A DNA stretch of 64,000 bases from Gelidibacter sp038243395 (GCA_038243395.1 JBBSRC010000005.1:20589-84588); one strand, 5' to 3'; counted from the first letter of the stretch, positions 46,501 to 56,313 are shown. The notes: a model not told the origin generated them from the sequence alone. Translations and numbers: made by a program.

Positions 46501-46872
46501 ATGTCCAAAAAAACAGATTCCTTCCTAGTGAATCGCTTAAAAAGTGTAGGTTGGGCTTATAAAGGCGCACTTATTTTACTTCGAACGGAAGCCAGCATCA
46601 AAATTCAATTTGCCGTCGCGATCTTAGTGACTATTGCTGGTTTTTACTTCGAAATTTCTACTACAGAATGGCTCTTTCAAGTCGCCATGATTGGTCTAGT
46701 CATGAGCATTGAAGGCGTCAACACGGCCATTGAGGCTGTCGCAGACTTTGTTCACCCTGATCGCCACGCCAGTATTGGACATATTAAAGACGTTGCCGCA
46801 GGTGCCGTTTTTATCGCTGCAATAGCCGCGGTTATTGTAGCCGCAATCATTTATTATCCAAAGCTTTTTTAA
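46501..46872 (+). CDS. dgkA: Diacylglycerol/undecaprenol kinase family protein
   Basis: A 123-residue integral membrane kinase with three hydrophobic helices. The active-site stretch VEGVNTAIEAVADF-like (SIEGVNTAIEAVADFV) and HIKDVAAGAV are the family signature. It phosphorylates diacylglycerol or undecaprenol in lipid recycling; which one is not clear. It lies between tpx and ftsK. Confidence 0.93.
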   Translation: MSKKTDSFLVNRLKSVGWAYKGALILLRTEASIKIQFAVAILVTIAGFYFEISTTEWLFQVAMIGLVMSIEGVNTAIEAVADFVHPDRHASIGHIKDVAAGAVFIAAIAAVIVAAIIYYPKLF

Positions 46873-46906
46873 TACTAATTCGGTTAGGATTAACGTTAGT
46901 AATTTG

Positions 46907-46914
46907 TATTTTTG
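46907..46914 (+). promoter_or_regulatory. ftsK -7 box TATTTTTG
   Basis: Fits TAnnTTTG, 85 bp upstream of the ftsK ATG. Confidence 0.45.
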
Positions 46915-46992
46915 TTTCCTTGGGGAAACTAAAATCCCTAATGTATTTTAGTTATTTAATTAAAATTTAATAGATTTCCGTGGTCACGGAAA
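46914..46992 (+). promoter_or_regulatory. Three hairpins in the ftsK leader
   Basis: GTTTCC/GGAAAC (46914-46929), AACTAAAAT/ATTTTAGTT (46927-46953), and TTTCCGTG/CACGGAAA (46975-46992). The last ends 6 bp before the ATG and would cover the ribosome-binding area. The first overlaps the -7 box edge, so it may not be fully transcribed. Confidence 0.45.
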
Positions 46993-46998
46993 GTTCAC

Positions 46999-49437
46999 AT
47001 GGCGAAGAAGAAAACCAAAGCTAAAAGCAGTACCACTACAACACCTAAAACCAAAAAAACGTACCGAAACTTCGGGATCAAATTATCAAATCAGCAAAAA
47101 TTAATTTTTGGCAGCTTGTTGGTAATTCTTGGTGCTTTGCTGTTTATTGCCTTTCTTTCCTTCTTTTTTACCGGAAAAGCTGATCAAAGTACTCTTACTG
47201 AAATTGGAACTCGCGATGTGATTGCTGAAAACTGGCTCAATAAATTGGGCGCCTGGGTAAGCCACTTTTTCATTATGGATGGTTTTGGGGTGTCGGCATT
47301 TATTTTTGCTGGATTGATTTTTATGTCCGGCATTTACGTCACTTTAAACATCAACAAGGCAAAACTGAGAAGCCATTGGATATGGGGGACACTAATCGCC
47401 ATTTGGTTGTCTATCTTCTTCGGGTTTTTCTCCCATAAATACGACACTCTTGGCGGCACTATCGGTTTTGAAATGAATTCATTTTTTCAAGACTATATCG
47501 GCATTATTGGAACCGCACTCCTGCTTTTTTTCGGATTGATTATATATGCTGCTGTAAGATTTAATGTTACTGGTGATTCAATCGTAAGTGTTTTTAGATC
47601 GGCTAAAAGCGACTTAAAACAAGACTTTAAAAGTGAGAAAGAAGGACCGGAATCTTACGCTGCTTTAGACAATGATTTGACTGCTGAAGCAGAAGCTATC
47701 AAAGCTGCATTCGATTTAACCCCCTCGAAGGAGGAGCCAAAAGTAAAGCCAAAACCTGAACCTAAAACTGGACCTAAAGTTGAACCTAGAATTGAAACGC
47801 CTCAACTGCGTATAGAGGTGCCTCAAGAAAAGGAAGAGCCGGAAGAGGAATTGGAAATGGAAATTGAGCATATCGCTGAAGAACCCTCCGAAAAGAAAAC
47901 CTTATCTGACAAATTGGTGGCCGAGTTTGGACAGTTTGATCCCACCTTGGAATTGAGCAAATATCAGTTCCCGCCATTGGATCTTTTAAAGAAATATGAT
48001 TCTGAAAGCATTACCATCGATCAAGATGAACTGGAAGAAAATAAAAACCGTATTGTCGATACCCTTAACAACTACAATATTGGCATCAGCAACATTAAGG
48101 CCACCATCGGACCGACCGTTACCTTATATGAAATTGTACCCAACGCTGGTGTCCGAATCTCGAAAATAAAAAATCTAGAAGATGATATCGCCTTGTCATT
48201 GGCAGCTTTAGGCATCCGGATTATAGCACCAATTCCTGGCAAGGGTACCATTGGTATAGAAGTGCCTAATAAAAATTCGACCATCGTATCCATGCGTTCG
48301 GTTATTGCTTCTCAGAAATTTCAGAAGTCCGAAATGGAATTACCGATTGCGTTTGGGAAAACCATTAGCAACGAAACCTTTGTGGTGGATTTAGCTAAAA
48401 TGCCCCATTTATTAATGGCTGGCGCCACTGGTCAAGGAAAATCAGTGGGATTAAATGCGGTTTTAACTTCTTTGCTCTACAAAAAACATCCCGCAGAAGT
48501 GAAATTTGTGTTGGTGGATCCTAAAAAAGTGGAGTTGACTTTATTCAATAAGATTGAGCGCCATTATTTAGCTAAATTACCGGATAGCGAAGAAGCCATT
48601 ATTACAGATAATACCAAGGTCATCAACACCTTGAATTCTTTGTGTATTGAGATGGACAATCGTTATGAGATGTTGAAAAATGCTTTTTGTAGAAACATCA
48701 AGGAATATAACGATAAGTTCAAGGATCGTAAATTAAACCCAGAGGACGGGCATCAATTTTTACCTTATATCGTTTTAGTGGTTGATGAGTTTGCCGATTT
48801 AATTATGACGGCCGGTAAGGAAGTTGAAACCCCTATTGCACGTTTGGCGCAATTGGCCCGTGCCATCGGAATCCATCTTATTGTAGCTACACAACGACCA
48901 TCTGTGAATGTCATAACAGGGATCATAAAGGCGAATTTCCCGGCAAGAATTGCGTTTAGAGTTACTTCTAAAATCGATTCCAGAACTATTTTGGATAGTT
49001 CGGGTGCTGACCAATTGATTGGTCGTGGCGATATGCTTTTTACCCAAGGCAATGAATTGACAAGGATTCAATGTGCCTTTGTTGATACGCCAGAAGTTGA
49101 GTTAGTTACAGATTTTATTGGCGGTCAAAAAGCCTATCCAGATGCTTATCTTTTACCCGAATATGTTGGAGAGGAAAGTGGCACAAGTCTTGATGTAGAT
49201 ATCTCCGACAGGGACAAGCTTTTTAGAGAAGCCGCGGAAGTAATAGTTACTGCTCAACAAGGTTCAGCCTCATTATTACAACGAAAATTGAAATTAGGTT
49301 ATAATAGAGCCGGCCGACTGATTGACCAGTTAGAAGCCGCTGGCATTGTTGGCAATTTTGAAGGCAGTAAAGCACGACAAGTATTGGTCCCCGATCTCGT
49401 ATCCTTGGATCAACTTTTAGCAAATGAAATATCATAA
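46999..49437 (+). CDS. ftsK: DNA translocase FtsK
   Basis: An 812-residue division protein. Four or five N-terminal membrane helices (about 30-185), an acidic, Pro/Glu/Lys-rich linker (about 235-300), the motor domain with Walker A GATGQGKSVGLN near residue 478 and Walker B VLVVDEFADLI, and the C-terminal winged-helix gamma domain (LQRKLKLGYNRAGRLIDQLE). It pumps chromosome DNA during division and activates XerCD. Start at ATG 46999 follows a hairpin leader. Confidence 0.97.
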   Translation: MAKKKTKAKSSTTTTPKTKKTYRNFGIKLSNQQKLIFGSLLVILGALLFIAFLSFFFTGKADQSTLTEIGTRDVIAENWLNKLGAWVSHFFIMDGFGVSAFIFAGLIFMSGIYVTLNINKAKLRSHWIWGTLIAIWLSIFFGFFSHKYDTLGGTIGFEMNSFFQDYIGIIGTALLLFFGLIIYAAVRFNVTGDSIVSVFRSAKSDLKQDFKSEKEGPESYAALDNDLTAEAEAIKAAFDLTPSKEEPKVKPKPEPKTGPKVEPRIETPQLRIEVPQEKEEPEEELEMEIEHIAEEPSEKKTLSDKLVAEFGQFDPTLELSKYQFPPLDLLKKYDSESITIDQDELEENKNRIVDTLNNYNIGISNIKATIGPTVTLYEIVPNAGVRISKIKNLEDDIALSLAALGIRIIAPIPGKGTIGIEVPNKNSTIVSMRSVIASQKFQKSEMELPIAFGKTISNETFVVDLAKMPHLLMAGATGQGKSVGLNAVLTSLLYKKHPAEVKFVLVDPKKVELTLFNKIERHYLAKLPDSEEAIITDNTKVINTLNSLCIEMDNRYEMLKNAFCRNIKEYNDKFKDRKLNPEDGHQFLPYIVLVVDEFADLIMTAGKEVETPIARLAQLARAIGIHLIVATQRPSVNVITGIIKANFPARIAFRVTSKIDSRTILDSSGADQLIGRGDMLFTQGNELTRIQCAFVDTPEVELVTDFIGGQKAYPDAYLLPEYVGEESGTSLDVDISDRDKLFREAAEVIVTAQQGSASLLQRKLKLGYNRAGRLIDQLEAAGIVGNFEGSKARQVLVPDLVSLDQLLANEIS

Positions 49438-49477
49438 AAGAGATCTTCTATAAAAAGTATTAACAAAACACTTCATA

Positions 49478-50119
49478 ATGAAAAAATTACTTCTACTAAC
49501 TATTGTTTTATTATCGTTTTCAACTTTTGCCCAAGATGCGCAAAAAGCGAAAACCTTGTTGAACGAGGTCAATGATAAAGTTATCGGTTATAACAACATA
49601 AGCATTGATTTTAAATACGTTCTTAAAAACACCAGTGAGAATATTAATCAAGAAACGCGTGGCGACGTCGTTATTGAAGGCGAAAAATACCTTTTAAATA
49701 TTCTTGGTGTGACCCGTATTTATGATGGAAAAACGCTTTACACGATAAGCCCTGAGGACGAAGAGGTAACTATCTCAAAAAACAATACGGAAGACGAAAA
49801 TACGATTACACCCAGTAAAATGTTATCCTTCTATAAGGAAGGTTACAATTATGCCATGGACATTGTGCAGAATATTAGCGGACGAAAAATTCAGTATGTG
49901 AAATTGACGCCAATGGATAGTAATTCTGAAATTAAACAAGTACTGTTGGGCATTGATGCTCAGACCAAACATATCTACAATCTCATAGAAGTAGGAAAAA
50001 ACGGCACACAAACTACCTTAACTGTAAATAGTTTTAAAACTAATGAGCCTATTTCAAAATCCTTATTTACTTTTGATGCTAATAAATACAAAGGCTATTA
50101 CATCAATAAGCTCGATTAG
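49478..50119 (+). CDS. lolA: LolA-like outer-membrane lipoprotein carrier
   Basis: A 213-residue periplasmic protein with signal peptide MKKLLLLTIVLLSFSTFAQ. The beta-rich body with GDVVIEGEKYLLNILGVTRIYDGKTLY and YKEGYNYAM fits the LolA family, which carries lipoproteins across the periplasm. It is 40 bp after ftsK and 15 bp before the LptF/G gene, so it is likely one transcript. Confidence 0.9.
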   Translation: MKKLLLLTIVLLSFSTFAQDAQKAKTLLNEVNDKVIGYNNISIDFKYVLKNTSENINQETRGDVVIEGEKYLLNILGVTRIYDGKTLYTISPEDEEVTISKNNTEDENTITPSKMLSFYKEGYNYAMDIVQNISGRKIQYVKLTPMDSNSEIKQVLLGIDAQTKHIYNLIEVGKNGTQTTLTVNSFKTNEPISKSLFTFDANKYKGYYINKLD

Positions 50120-50134
50120 ATAGGCGCCAATTTT

Positions 50135-52117
50135 ATGAAAATACTGGATAGGTACATACTTAAGACCTACTTAAAAACATTTTTGAGCGTGTTTGTTATA
50201 CTCATGCTCATTTTTGTTTTACAGGCGGTTTGGTTATATATTTCTGAACTGGCCGGAAAGGATTTGGATATTGATACGATACTCAAGTTCTTACTTTATA
50301 TTACCCCTACCCTTATCCCATTAATATTACCCCTTACCATTCTCCTCGTCTCGATTATGGTTTTTGGAACCTTTGCCGAAAACTATGAGTTTGCCGCTAT
50401 GAAATCTACCGGTATCTCATTGCAACGCGCTATGAGAGGGTTGAGCGTTTTTATCATAGCACTTTCGGTAACGACATTTTTATTTGCCAATAACGTCATC
50501 CCCTGGGCAGAATATAACGCGTACAATCTAAGAAAAAATATTGCTAAGCTGAAGCCACAAATGGCCATCGCTGCAGGACAGTTTAACGAAATCGGGGCAT
50601 TTAATATTAAGGTCGATAAAAAAAGTGGCGATCGCGGTCAATTTCTGTCCAAGGTCATCATGCACCAACAGAAAGATAACCGGCCGGGAAATTATACCGT
50701 GATTGTTGCGAATTCGGGAGAACTAAAAAGCAATCCAAACTCAAACATCTTACAGCTCGTTTTATTTGACGGGAACTATTACGAAGAAATCCACAGTAAA
50801 AATCCGAAAGAGATTCAAAAAAAACCAGGAGTCAGGAGTTATTTTGACACCTACACCATGAATGTGGATTTGGAAGCTTTTAACGATGTAGATTTAGACG
50901 AAAAGAGCTATACTAACCGCTATAATATGCTCGATGTTGGAGGCCTCAATTACACCATCGACAGTCTGCAAGATAAAAAAAAGGAAGAATATAAAGGCCT
51001 TGCCGAAACTTTATATGGTCGGACTTCCATCAATACTATAAACTCCAATTTGACGGTGGAAACCGATAGTGTTTTCGATGGAAACATTCTCAATCTTTTT
51101 GAAAACAAAACCAAATTACAAATCGTCAATCTAGCGTTGAACACGGTTAATAGTACAACGCAAATTATTACCACGAAAGATCAGTTCATGAATGTATCAG
51201 ACAAAGTGCTAAACCAGCATTTAATAGCCCTTCATGAAAAGTATGTCTTGGGTTTCGCTTGTTTCATACTATTTTTTGTGGGTGCACCATTGGGTGCGCT
51301 TATTAGAAAAGGCGGCATTGGACTGCCATTGGTAGTGGCCATTCTGTTATTCCTTACATATCACTTTATAGGTATTTTTGCTAAAAATAGTTCAGAAAAT
51401 GGTAGTCTCAACCCTATTTTAGCAACTTGGCTATCTACCTTGATCATGCTTCCGCTGGGAGTATATCTCACAGGGCGGGCTACCAATGACAAAGGACTCT
51501 TTGATTTTGACAGTTACCTCAATCCGATAAAGAAATTCTTGAATCTCCGTCCTAAAAACTCGGTCGTGGTGGATGGCGAGTTGATTCAATACAGCTTCTT
51601 AAACGATTATAATAATGAAAAACTCATCAATATCCTCAAAAATCATGAGGAGCTTAATTTTGATGAAAGTGTCAAACCCTTCGCTTTAAATCAATTAATG
51701 AAGCGCAATCAAAGTATAGAAGACCTTCAAAAGCAAGGCGTTCAAATTGATGAGGGTTATAGTGTTTCTAGGAAAAAAGCAAATGATACCGTCGACTATT
51801 CAAAATTTGCTTATCTCTTTTATAACATTGGCATGATTCTGCTCATCTTCCATTTTATTCTCAAGAATAACAAACTTCCATTAGTAGCTTCGGCAGCAAT
51901 CGATTTAAGCATTATTAGCTTGTTAATTTATGCACTATATTATGTCGTCACTTGGATTACAGCAAATAAATTCTACAAAAATCTGAGTTTCAAAACCAAG
52001 CCCGTGAATCCGTATCTTATGCTTATTGGCCTGCCATTTTACGGTATTTCCCATTTTTTACTTAAGAACAAAATCAAGGAAGACTTGGACAAAAGTTGTA
52101 TTCTAAATGTAAAATAA
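50135..52117 (+). CDS. LptF/LptG family lipopolysaccharide export permease
   Basis: A 660-residue permease of the Lpt exporter. N-terminal LDRYILKTYLKTF, with membrane segments near residues 12-35, 55-78 and 100-118, a large periplasmic domain (about 130-370), and C-terminal helices starting GFACFILFFVGAPLGALIRKGG. An extra 150-residue C-terminal region ends in more helices. It pairs with LptB-type ATPase encoded elsewhere. It follows lolA, consistent with envelope assembly. Confidence 0.93.
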   Translation: MKILDRYILKTYLKTFLSVFVILMLIFVLQAVWLYISELAGKDLDIDTILKFLLYITPTLIPLILPLTILLVSIMVFGTFAENYEFAAMKSTGISLQRAMRGLSVFIIALSVTTFLFANNVIPWAEYNAYNLRKNIAKLKPQMAIAAGQFNEIGAFNIKVDKKSGDRGQFLSKVIMHQQKDNRPGNYTVIVANSGELKSNPNSNILQLVLFDGNYYEEIHSKNPKEIQKKPGVRSYFDTYTMNVDLEAFNDVDLDEKSYTNRYNMLDVGGLNYTIDSLQDKKKEEYKGLAETLYGRTSINTINSNLTVETDSVFDGNILNLFENKTKLQIVNLALNTVNSTTQIITTKDQFMNVSDKVLNQHLIALHEKYVLGFACFILFFVGAPLGALIRKGGIGLPLVVAILLFLTYHFIGIFAKNSSENGSLNPILATWLSTLIMLPLGVYLTGRATNDKGLFDFDSYLNPIKKFLNLRPKNSVVVDGELIQYSFLNDYNNEKLINILKNHEELNFDESVKPFALNQLMKRNQSIEDLQKQGVQIDEGYSVSRKKANDTVDYSKFAYLFYNIGMILLIFHFILKNNKLPLVASAAIDLSIISLLIYALYYVVTWITANKFYKNLSFKTKPVNPYLMLIGLPFYGISHFLLKNKIKEDLDKSCILNVK

Positions 52118-52129
52118 GGCATATCTTTG
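52096..52129 (+). promoter_or_regulatory. ribB promoter
   Basis: TTG at 52096-52098, 23-bp spacer, TATCTTTG at 52122-52129. It overlaps the end of the LptF/G gene. Only 31 bp separate the genes, so there is no room for an FMN riboswitch. Confidence 0.55.
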
Positions 52130-52148
52130 CATAAAATTTCAACAGAAA

Positions 52149-53297
52149 ATGACAACAAGCACGATGACATCAACCATTACATTAAATACTATTGAAGACG
52201 CCATTGAAGATATAAAAAATGGAAAAGTAATTATTGTTGTTGATGATGCTGATAGAGAAAATGAAGGCGATTTTTTAGCTGCTGCCGAAATGGTAACGCC
52301 AGAAATGATTAATTTTATGGCTACCCATGGTCGTGGATTAATTTGCACCCCACTCACTGAAACACGTTGTAAGGAATTGGATCTACATCCGATGGTACAT
52401 AATAATACCGACCCGATGGAGACTGCATTTACAGTATCGGTAGATTTACGTGGCAACGGAGTAACGACAGGAATTTCAGCAGGTGACCGCGCAAAGACAG
52501 TACGAGCACTCATCGATCCAAATACCAAATCTTTTGAATTAGGACGACCAGGACATATTTTCCCATTAGTTGCCAAGGAAGGTGGCGTATTAAGACGTAC
52601 GGGACATACGGAAGCAGCCATAGATTTTGCACGTTTAGCAGGCTTACAACCAGCGGGTGTGATCGTGGAGATTATGAATGATGATGGCACCATGGCACGC
52701 TTACCGCAATTAATGAAGGTAGCAGAGAAATTTGATGTAAAAATTGTTTCGATAGAAGATTTAGTCGCTTATAGAATGCAACACGACTCTTTGATTGAAA
52801 AGAAAGAAGATTTCGAAATTGTAACCCGTTTCGGTAAATTCAGATTAAGAGCCTACCAACAAACCACCAACGACCAAGTACATATTGCGTTAACGAAAGG
52901 CGCTTGGGAAACCAATGAACCGGTTTTGACCAGAGTGAATTCTACCTTGGTCAACAATGATGTTTTAGGCACTTTGACCAATAATGCCGATAAGAAACTG
53001 GACGATATGTTTAAGTTGATCAATGATGATGGCAAGGGCGCGATTCTTTTTATCAATCAGCAAAATCAATCTACCGATTTGTTGAATAGACTAAAAACCT
53101 TAAAACAAGATCAGAATCATACCGATATTATAAAGGCGCCAAGTATCGCTATGGATAACAGAGATTTCGGAATTGGAGCGCAGATTCTGCACGACCTTAA
53201 CATCCACAAATTATTATTGATGTCCAATAGCGAACATACCAAACGTGTGGGTATTATTGGATACGGTTTGGAGATTGTGGATCATGTGAGTTATTAA
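52149..53297 (+). CDS. ribB: 3,4-dihydroxy-2-butanone-4-phosphate synthase with degenerate GTP cyclohydrolase II domain
   Basis: A 382-residue RibBA-type protein. The N-terminal RibB domain (about 1-215) is intact: DDADRENEGDF, ATHGRGLICTPL, and HIFPLVAKEGGVLRRTGHTEAA. It forms the butanone phosphate precursor of riboflavin. The C-terminal RibA-like domain is diverged: where GTP cyclohydrolase II has C-x10-C-x-C zinc ligands after a RVHSE-type motif, this has RVNSTLVNNDVLGTL with no Cys. That half is probably inactive or structural. It ends the tpx-to-ribB run. Confidence 0.9.
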   Translation: MTTSTMTSTITLNTIEDAIEDIKNGKVIIVVDDADRENEGDFLAAAEMVTPEMINFMATHGRGLICTPLTETRCKELDLHPMVHNNTDPMETAFTVSVDLRGNGVTTGISAGDRAKTVRALIDPNTKSFELGRPGHIFPLVAKEGGVLRRTGHTEAAIDFARLAGLQPAGVIVEIMNDDGTMARLPQLMKVAEKFDVKIVSIEDLVAYRMQHDSLIEKKEDFEIVTRFGKFRLRAYQQTTNDQVHIALTKGAWETNEPVLTRVNSTLVNNDVLGTLTNNADKKLDDMFKLINDDGKGAILFINQQNQSTDLLNRLKTLKQDQNHTDIIKAPSIAMDNRDFGIGAQILHDLNIHKLLLMSNSEHTKRVGIIGYGLEIVDHVSY

Positions 53298-53610
53298 TAT
53301 AGGAATTAAGACCGCTTCGCTTTTAGAACCAAGAATCAAGACTAAAAACTTCATTCCGAAAGTCTTTATGTCCATTATTTTAAGAAATAAGAATCCGGAC
53401 TAAAAAAAAATATTATGACAGTCATTAAGGTCGTTGTTTTTTGAATCTAGCTGAGAACTAATATCCATCATATTTTTCAAAATAAAATTGAAACAGATAT
53501 TTACTGTTTCAAACAGAAAAAGGATTCAGAACTTAAATGGTGCTGAATCCTTTTTTATTTTTAATAATTTGAGTGTACTATGAAATTGATTTTTCAACTA
53601 AGCTACTCGC
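53298..53610. other. Gap between convergent genes with two hairpins
   Basis: It holds TTGAAACAG / CTGTTTCAA (53488-53512) and then the terminator at 53517-53556. Nothing else is recognised. Confidence 0.5.
53517..53556. terminator. Bidirectional terminator
   Basis: 13-bp stem AAAAAGGATTCAG / CTGAATCCTTTTT with a 13-nt loop and a T tract, between convergent ribB and the aminotransferase gene. Confidence 0.8.
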
Positions 53611-54804
53611 CTACAAACTTTGTTTAATAGCGTCAACCATCTTTAGAGCACGTTTCTTCACTTCTTCTTCGGTCCAAGATAATTTGATCAGGCATGAAAT
53701 ATTTCTACCAATAAAGTGATCGGATTGTTCAAAGGTTTTGGTTTGAAGATATTTTAATCCTGCCTTTACTTCAGCAGAAACGGGAAATAAGCTCTTTACA
53801 TTTTTTAGGTGATCCCATTTGCGCACATAATGCCAGTTATTGTCAAAATAATGAAAACAGCCATCAACACCAGCGTCTTTCAAGTTTTTAGAAGCAATAC
53901 GGGCAATTTCCAAATCGGGAAGAAAAAAGTTTAAAAATCCATAATTTTCTTCGCCGCCCTCAGGAACCGTTCTAAAGGTAACTTCTGGAATTACAGCAAG
54001 CGCTTCTCTTAAGACAGTATAATTTTTCTTTTGGATGGCCAAAAAGTCAGGTAAACGTCGTACCTGCGCTAAACCTACCGCCGCGTGAAGTTCTGAGATT
54101 CTAAAATTATAGCCCATAAACGGATGGGTTTCCGCGCCTCTATCATTCCCCTGATGGTCATGGCCATGATCCGAATAATGGTCAGATTTGATGTAGTAGT
54201 TCTCGTTATTTGTAACCACTGCGCCACCTTCACCACAGGTAATTGTTTTTACGAAATCAAAAGAAAAACAGCCTAAATGCCCAATGCTACCTAAAGGTTT
54301 TCCGTTATAAATGGCACCAATGGCTTGACAGGCATCTTCAATTAGGATTAAGTCATGTTGGTCGCAAATGGCTTGTAGTGCATCCATATTGCCCATACTG
54401 CCACACATGTGTACGACCATGATGGCTTTTGTTTTAGACGAAATCGCATTTTCAACGGCATTCGGATCGAGGGTCAAGGTGTCATCAATATCTACTAAAA
54501 CTGGGGTGGCCCCCATCATCATGATGGCTTCAAAACTCGCCACAAAAGTAAATGACGGCATAATAACCTCATCTCCTGCGCCAATTCCTGCGGCGGCTAA
54601 AGCAACCGAAACTGCAGCGGTTCCGTTGGACACTAATTGTACGTGTTTGGCTTTAAAAGCCGATTGCAATTCGATTTCCAATTCCTTGGCTTTCCAATGG
54701 CCGTTGCGCATGCCATCAAAACCATAACGCATCAAGACGCCACTTTCTAAAACATCATTTACTTCTTTGCGTTCGGCACTTCCAAATAATTCAAATCCTG
54801 GCAT
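53611..54804 (-). CDS. DegT/DnrJ/EryC1/StrS family aminotransferase
   Basis: A 397-residue PLP enzyme. N-terminal SNGTAAVSVALAAAGIGAGDEV, FTFVASFEAI, acidic EDACQAIGA, and the Schiff-base Lys in SFDFVKTITCGEGG are present. The family mostly aminates nucleotide sugars; here there are no sugar genes beside it, so the substrate is open. A minus-strand TAATTTTG box lies at 54835-54842. Confidence 0.9.
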   Translation of the reverse strand: MPGFELFGSAERKEVNDVLESGVLMRYGFDGMRNGHWKAKELEIELQSAFKAKHVQLVSNGTAAVSVALAAAGIGAGDEVIMPSFTFVASFEAIMMMGATPVLVDIDDTLTLDPNAVENAISSKTKAIMVVHMCGSMGNMDALQAICDQHDLILIEDACQAIGAIYNGKPLGSIGHLGCFSFDFVKTITCGEGGAVVTNNENYYIKSDHYSDHGHDHQGNDRGAETHPFMGYNFRISELHAAVGLAQVRRLPDFLAIQKKNYTVLREALAVIPEVTFRTVPEGGEENYGFLNFFLPDLEIARIASKNLKDAGVDGCFHYFDNNWHYVRKWDHLKNVKSLFPVSAEVKAGLKYLQTKTFEQSDHFIGRNISCLIKLSWTEEEVKKRALKMVDAIKQSL

Positions 54805-54834
54805 AATTAGCTATTAATTCATAAATTTAGGATT

Positions 54835-54842
54835 CAAAATTA
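54835..54842 (-). promoter_or_regulatory. Putative -7 box for the aminotransferase gene
   Basis: On the minus strand TAATTTTG, 31 bp upstream of the start at 54804. Confidence 0.4.
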
Positions 54843-54961
54843 CAATATATATGTTCAAGTAAAAAGTGAATATCATGTTTTAGTGGCCTCCATACCGCTT
54901 AAACATAAAGTCATAGTTAACATAAAATTTTGTACATTTAAGTTAAAAAAATAATCTTACC

Positions 54962-55342
54962 ATGAAAAAATCGTATTTGTTATTCGTTTTGTTGTCTTCA
55001 ATCATGATAACCAATTGTGGTTCTAAAAAAAGTGCCGTAATGGTTGACCCTTATATCGGTGCTTGGAGCTTAATAGTAGAAAGTACGCCACAAGGTAATG
55101 TATCAGCCACTATGTCGATTACAAAAAATACCGAAGGTGTTTATTCCGGAAGCGTCAGTTCTGACGTGGGCGCATTTAATCTTAATGACTTAAAAATTGT
55201 GGACGGTAAACTTTCAGCTGGATTTATGATTCAGGATGCTGAGTTTGATCTTATCGGTAATTTTGAAAATCTATTATTTAAAGGAAATGTCTCAGGAATG
55301 GGAGAAGATTTTAAGACCAATGGAAAGAAAATGATCGAATAA
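54962..55342 (+). CDS. Small lipoprotein
   Basis: A 126-residue protein with lipobox ITNC (Cys near residue 20). The mature part is beta-rich (AWSLIVESTPQGNVSATMSI) and may form a small lipocalin-like barrel. No known family is recognised. It is convergent with the nitroreductase gene, 33 bp apart. Confidence 0.75.
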   Translation: MKKSYLLFVLLSSIMITNCGSKKSAVMVDPYIGAWSLIVESTPQGNVSATMSITKNTEGVYSGSVSSDVGAFNLNDLKIVDGKLSAGFMIQDAEFDLIGNFENLLFKGNVSGMGEDFKTNGKKMIE

Positions 55343-55375
55343 GCATTAAATTTAAGACGATCATCACTGAGTGGT

Positions 55376-56005
55376 TTACATTTCGATAATACTTTGTTTT
55401 AACTCTTTTCTTACTTTTTTAAATTCTGAAAACATATCGTCTTCTGCTCTATACCCTACCGGTAACAACAATACCGATTTAAGTCCTTTTTCCTTGAGGT
55501 TTAAAATGGCATCAAATTTCGCTCTATCAAACCCTTCCATTGGGCATGAATCAATACGTTCCACCGCACATACGGTCATTAAGTTACCTATGGCGATATA
55601 AACTTGCCTAATTGACCACTCCTGTTGTTCATCCTTAGTCATGTTTTGCATCATCAATTTCAGATCGTTCCTATAGGGTTCGAGAATAGTTTCTGGAGTT
55701 TTTCTTAAATGAATGATGTTATCATACAGATCATCCACATGCTCTTCATTTATTGTGTCGCTAATACAAAAAACCAATAAATGCGACGCATCCACAACTT
55801 GACGTTGGTTATAAGCCGCTGCCAGTAGTTGATTTCGTAAGGTTTTATTTTCAATGATCAGCAAAGTGATGGTTTGCAAGCCAAATGAGGTTGCCGTCAA
55901 GTTAAACGCTTCCTTCAGAATATGCAATTTTTCCGAAGTCAGGTTCTTATTGGGGTTAAATTTTTTGGTGGCATAACGCCATTGTAAACTTTCTATAGTG
56001 CTCAT
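55376..56005 (-). CDS. Nitroreductase family protein
   Basis: A 209-residue flavoenzyme from ATG 56005, giving MSTIESLQWRYATKKFNP; the open extension to TTG 56029 adds an unlikely MLGYKLIL. FMN-binding motifs RYATKKF, ATSFGLQ and DSCPMEGFD are visible. It is NfsB-like and should reduce nitro or quinone compounds with NAD(P)H. Confidence 0.92.
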   Translation of the reverse strand: MSTIESLQWRYATKKFNPNKNLTSEKLHILKEAFNLTATSFGLQTITLLIIENKTLRNQLLAAAYNQRQVVDASHLLVFCISDTINEEHVDDLYDNIIHLRKTPETILEPYRNDLKLMMQNMTKDEQQEWSIRQVYIAIGNLMTVCAVERIDSCPMEGFDRAKFDAILNLKEKGLKSVLLLPVGYRAEDDMFSEFKKVRKELKQSIIEM

Positions 56006-56116
56006 AAGTATCAATTTGTAACCTAGCAAAAATAAGGGATGCTAACGGCAATTTTGGGTCATTTCGATAAATAAATTCAATGGTTAAATTTATTTCATAA
56101 AAAGTTGACAATTTAC

Positions 56117-56147
56117 TTGAAAAAATTAAAAAAGGGTTCTATATTTG
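56117..56147 (+). promoter_or_regulatory. tRNA-Ser promoter
   Basis: TTG at 56117-56119, 20-bp spacer, TATATTTG at 56140-56147, followed by the tRNA 35 bp on. Confidence 0.6.
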
Positions 56148-56181
56148 CACCCGCATTCAGGGCATACCTGATGAGACACTC

Positions 56182-56266
56182 GGAGAAATGGCAGAGCGGT
56201 CGAATGCGGCAGTCTTGAAAACTGTTGAGGGTCATACCTCCGGGGGTTCGAATCCCTCTTTCTCCG
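56182..56266 (+). tRNA. tRNA-Ser (TGA)
   Basis: 85 nt with acceptor stem GGAGAAA / TTTCTCC and discriminator G. The anticodon loop CTTGAAA gives anticodon TGA. The long variable arm (GTTGAGGGTCATACCTC) is typical of serine tRNAs, and GGTTCGAATCC is the T loop. The CCA end is not encoded. Confidence 0.95.
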
Positions 56267-56313
56267 CAAAGTCAGCTGATAATCAGTTAGTTATGAGTTT
56301 GACACCCAAAATT

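Noticed and set aside
52118..52148. FMN riboswitch before ribB
   Set aside because: Only 31 bp separate the genes, too short for the element, and a promoter box occupies it.
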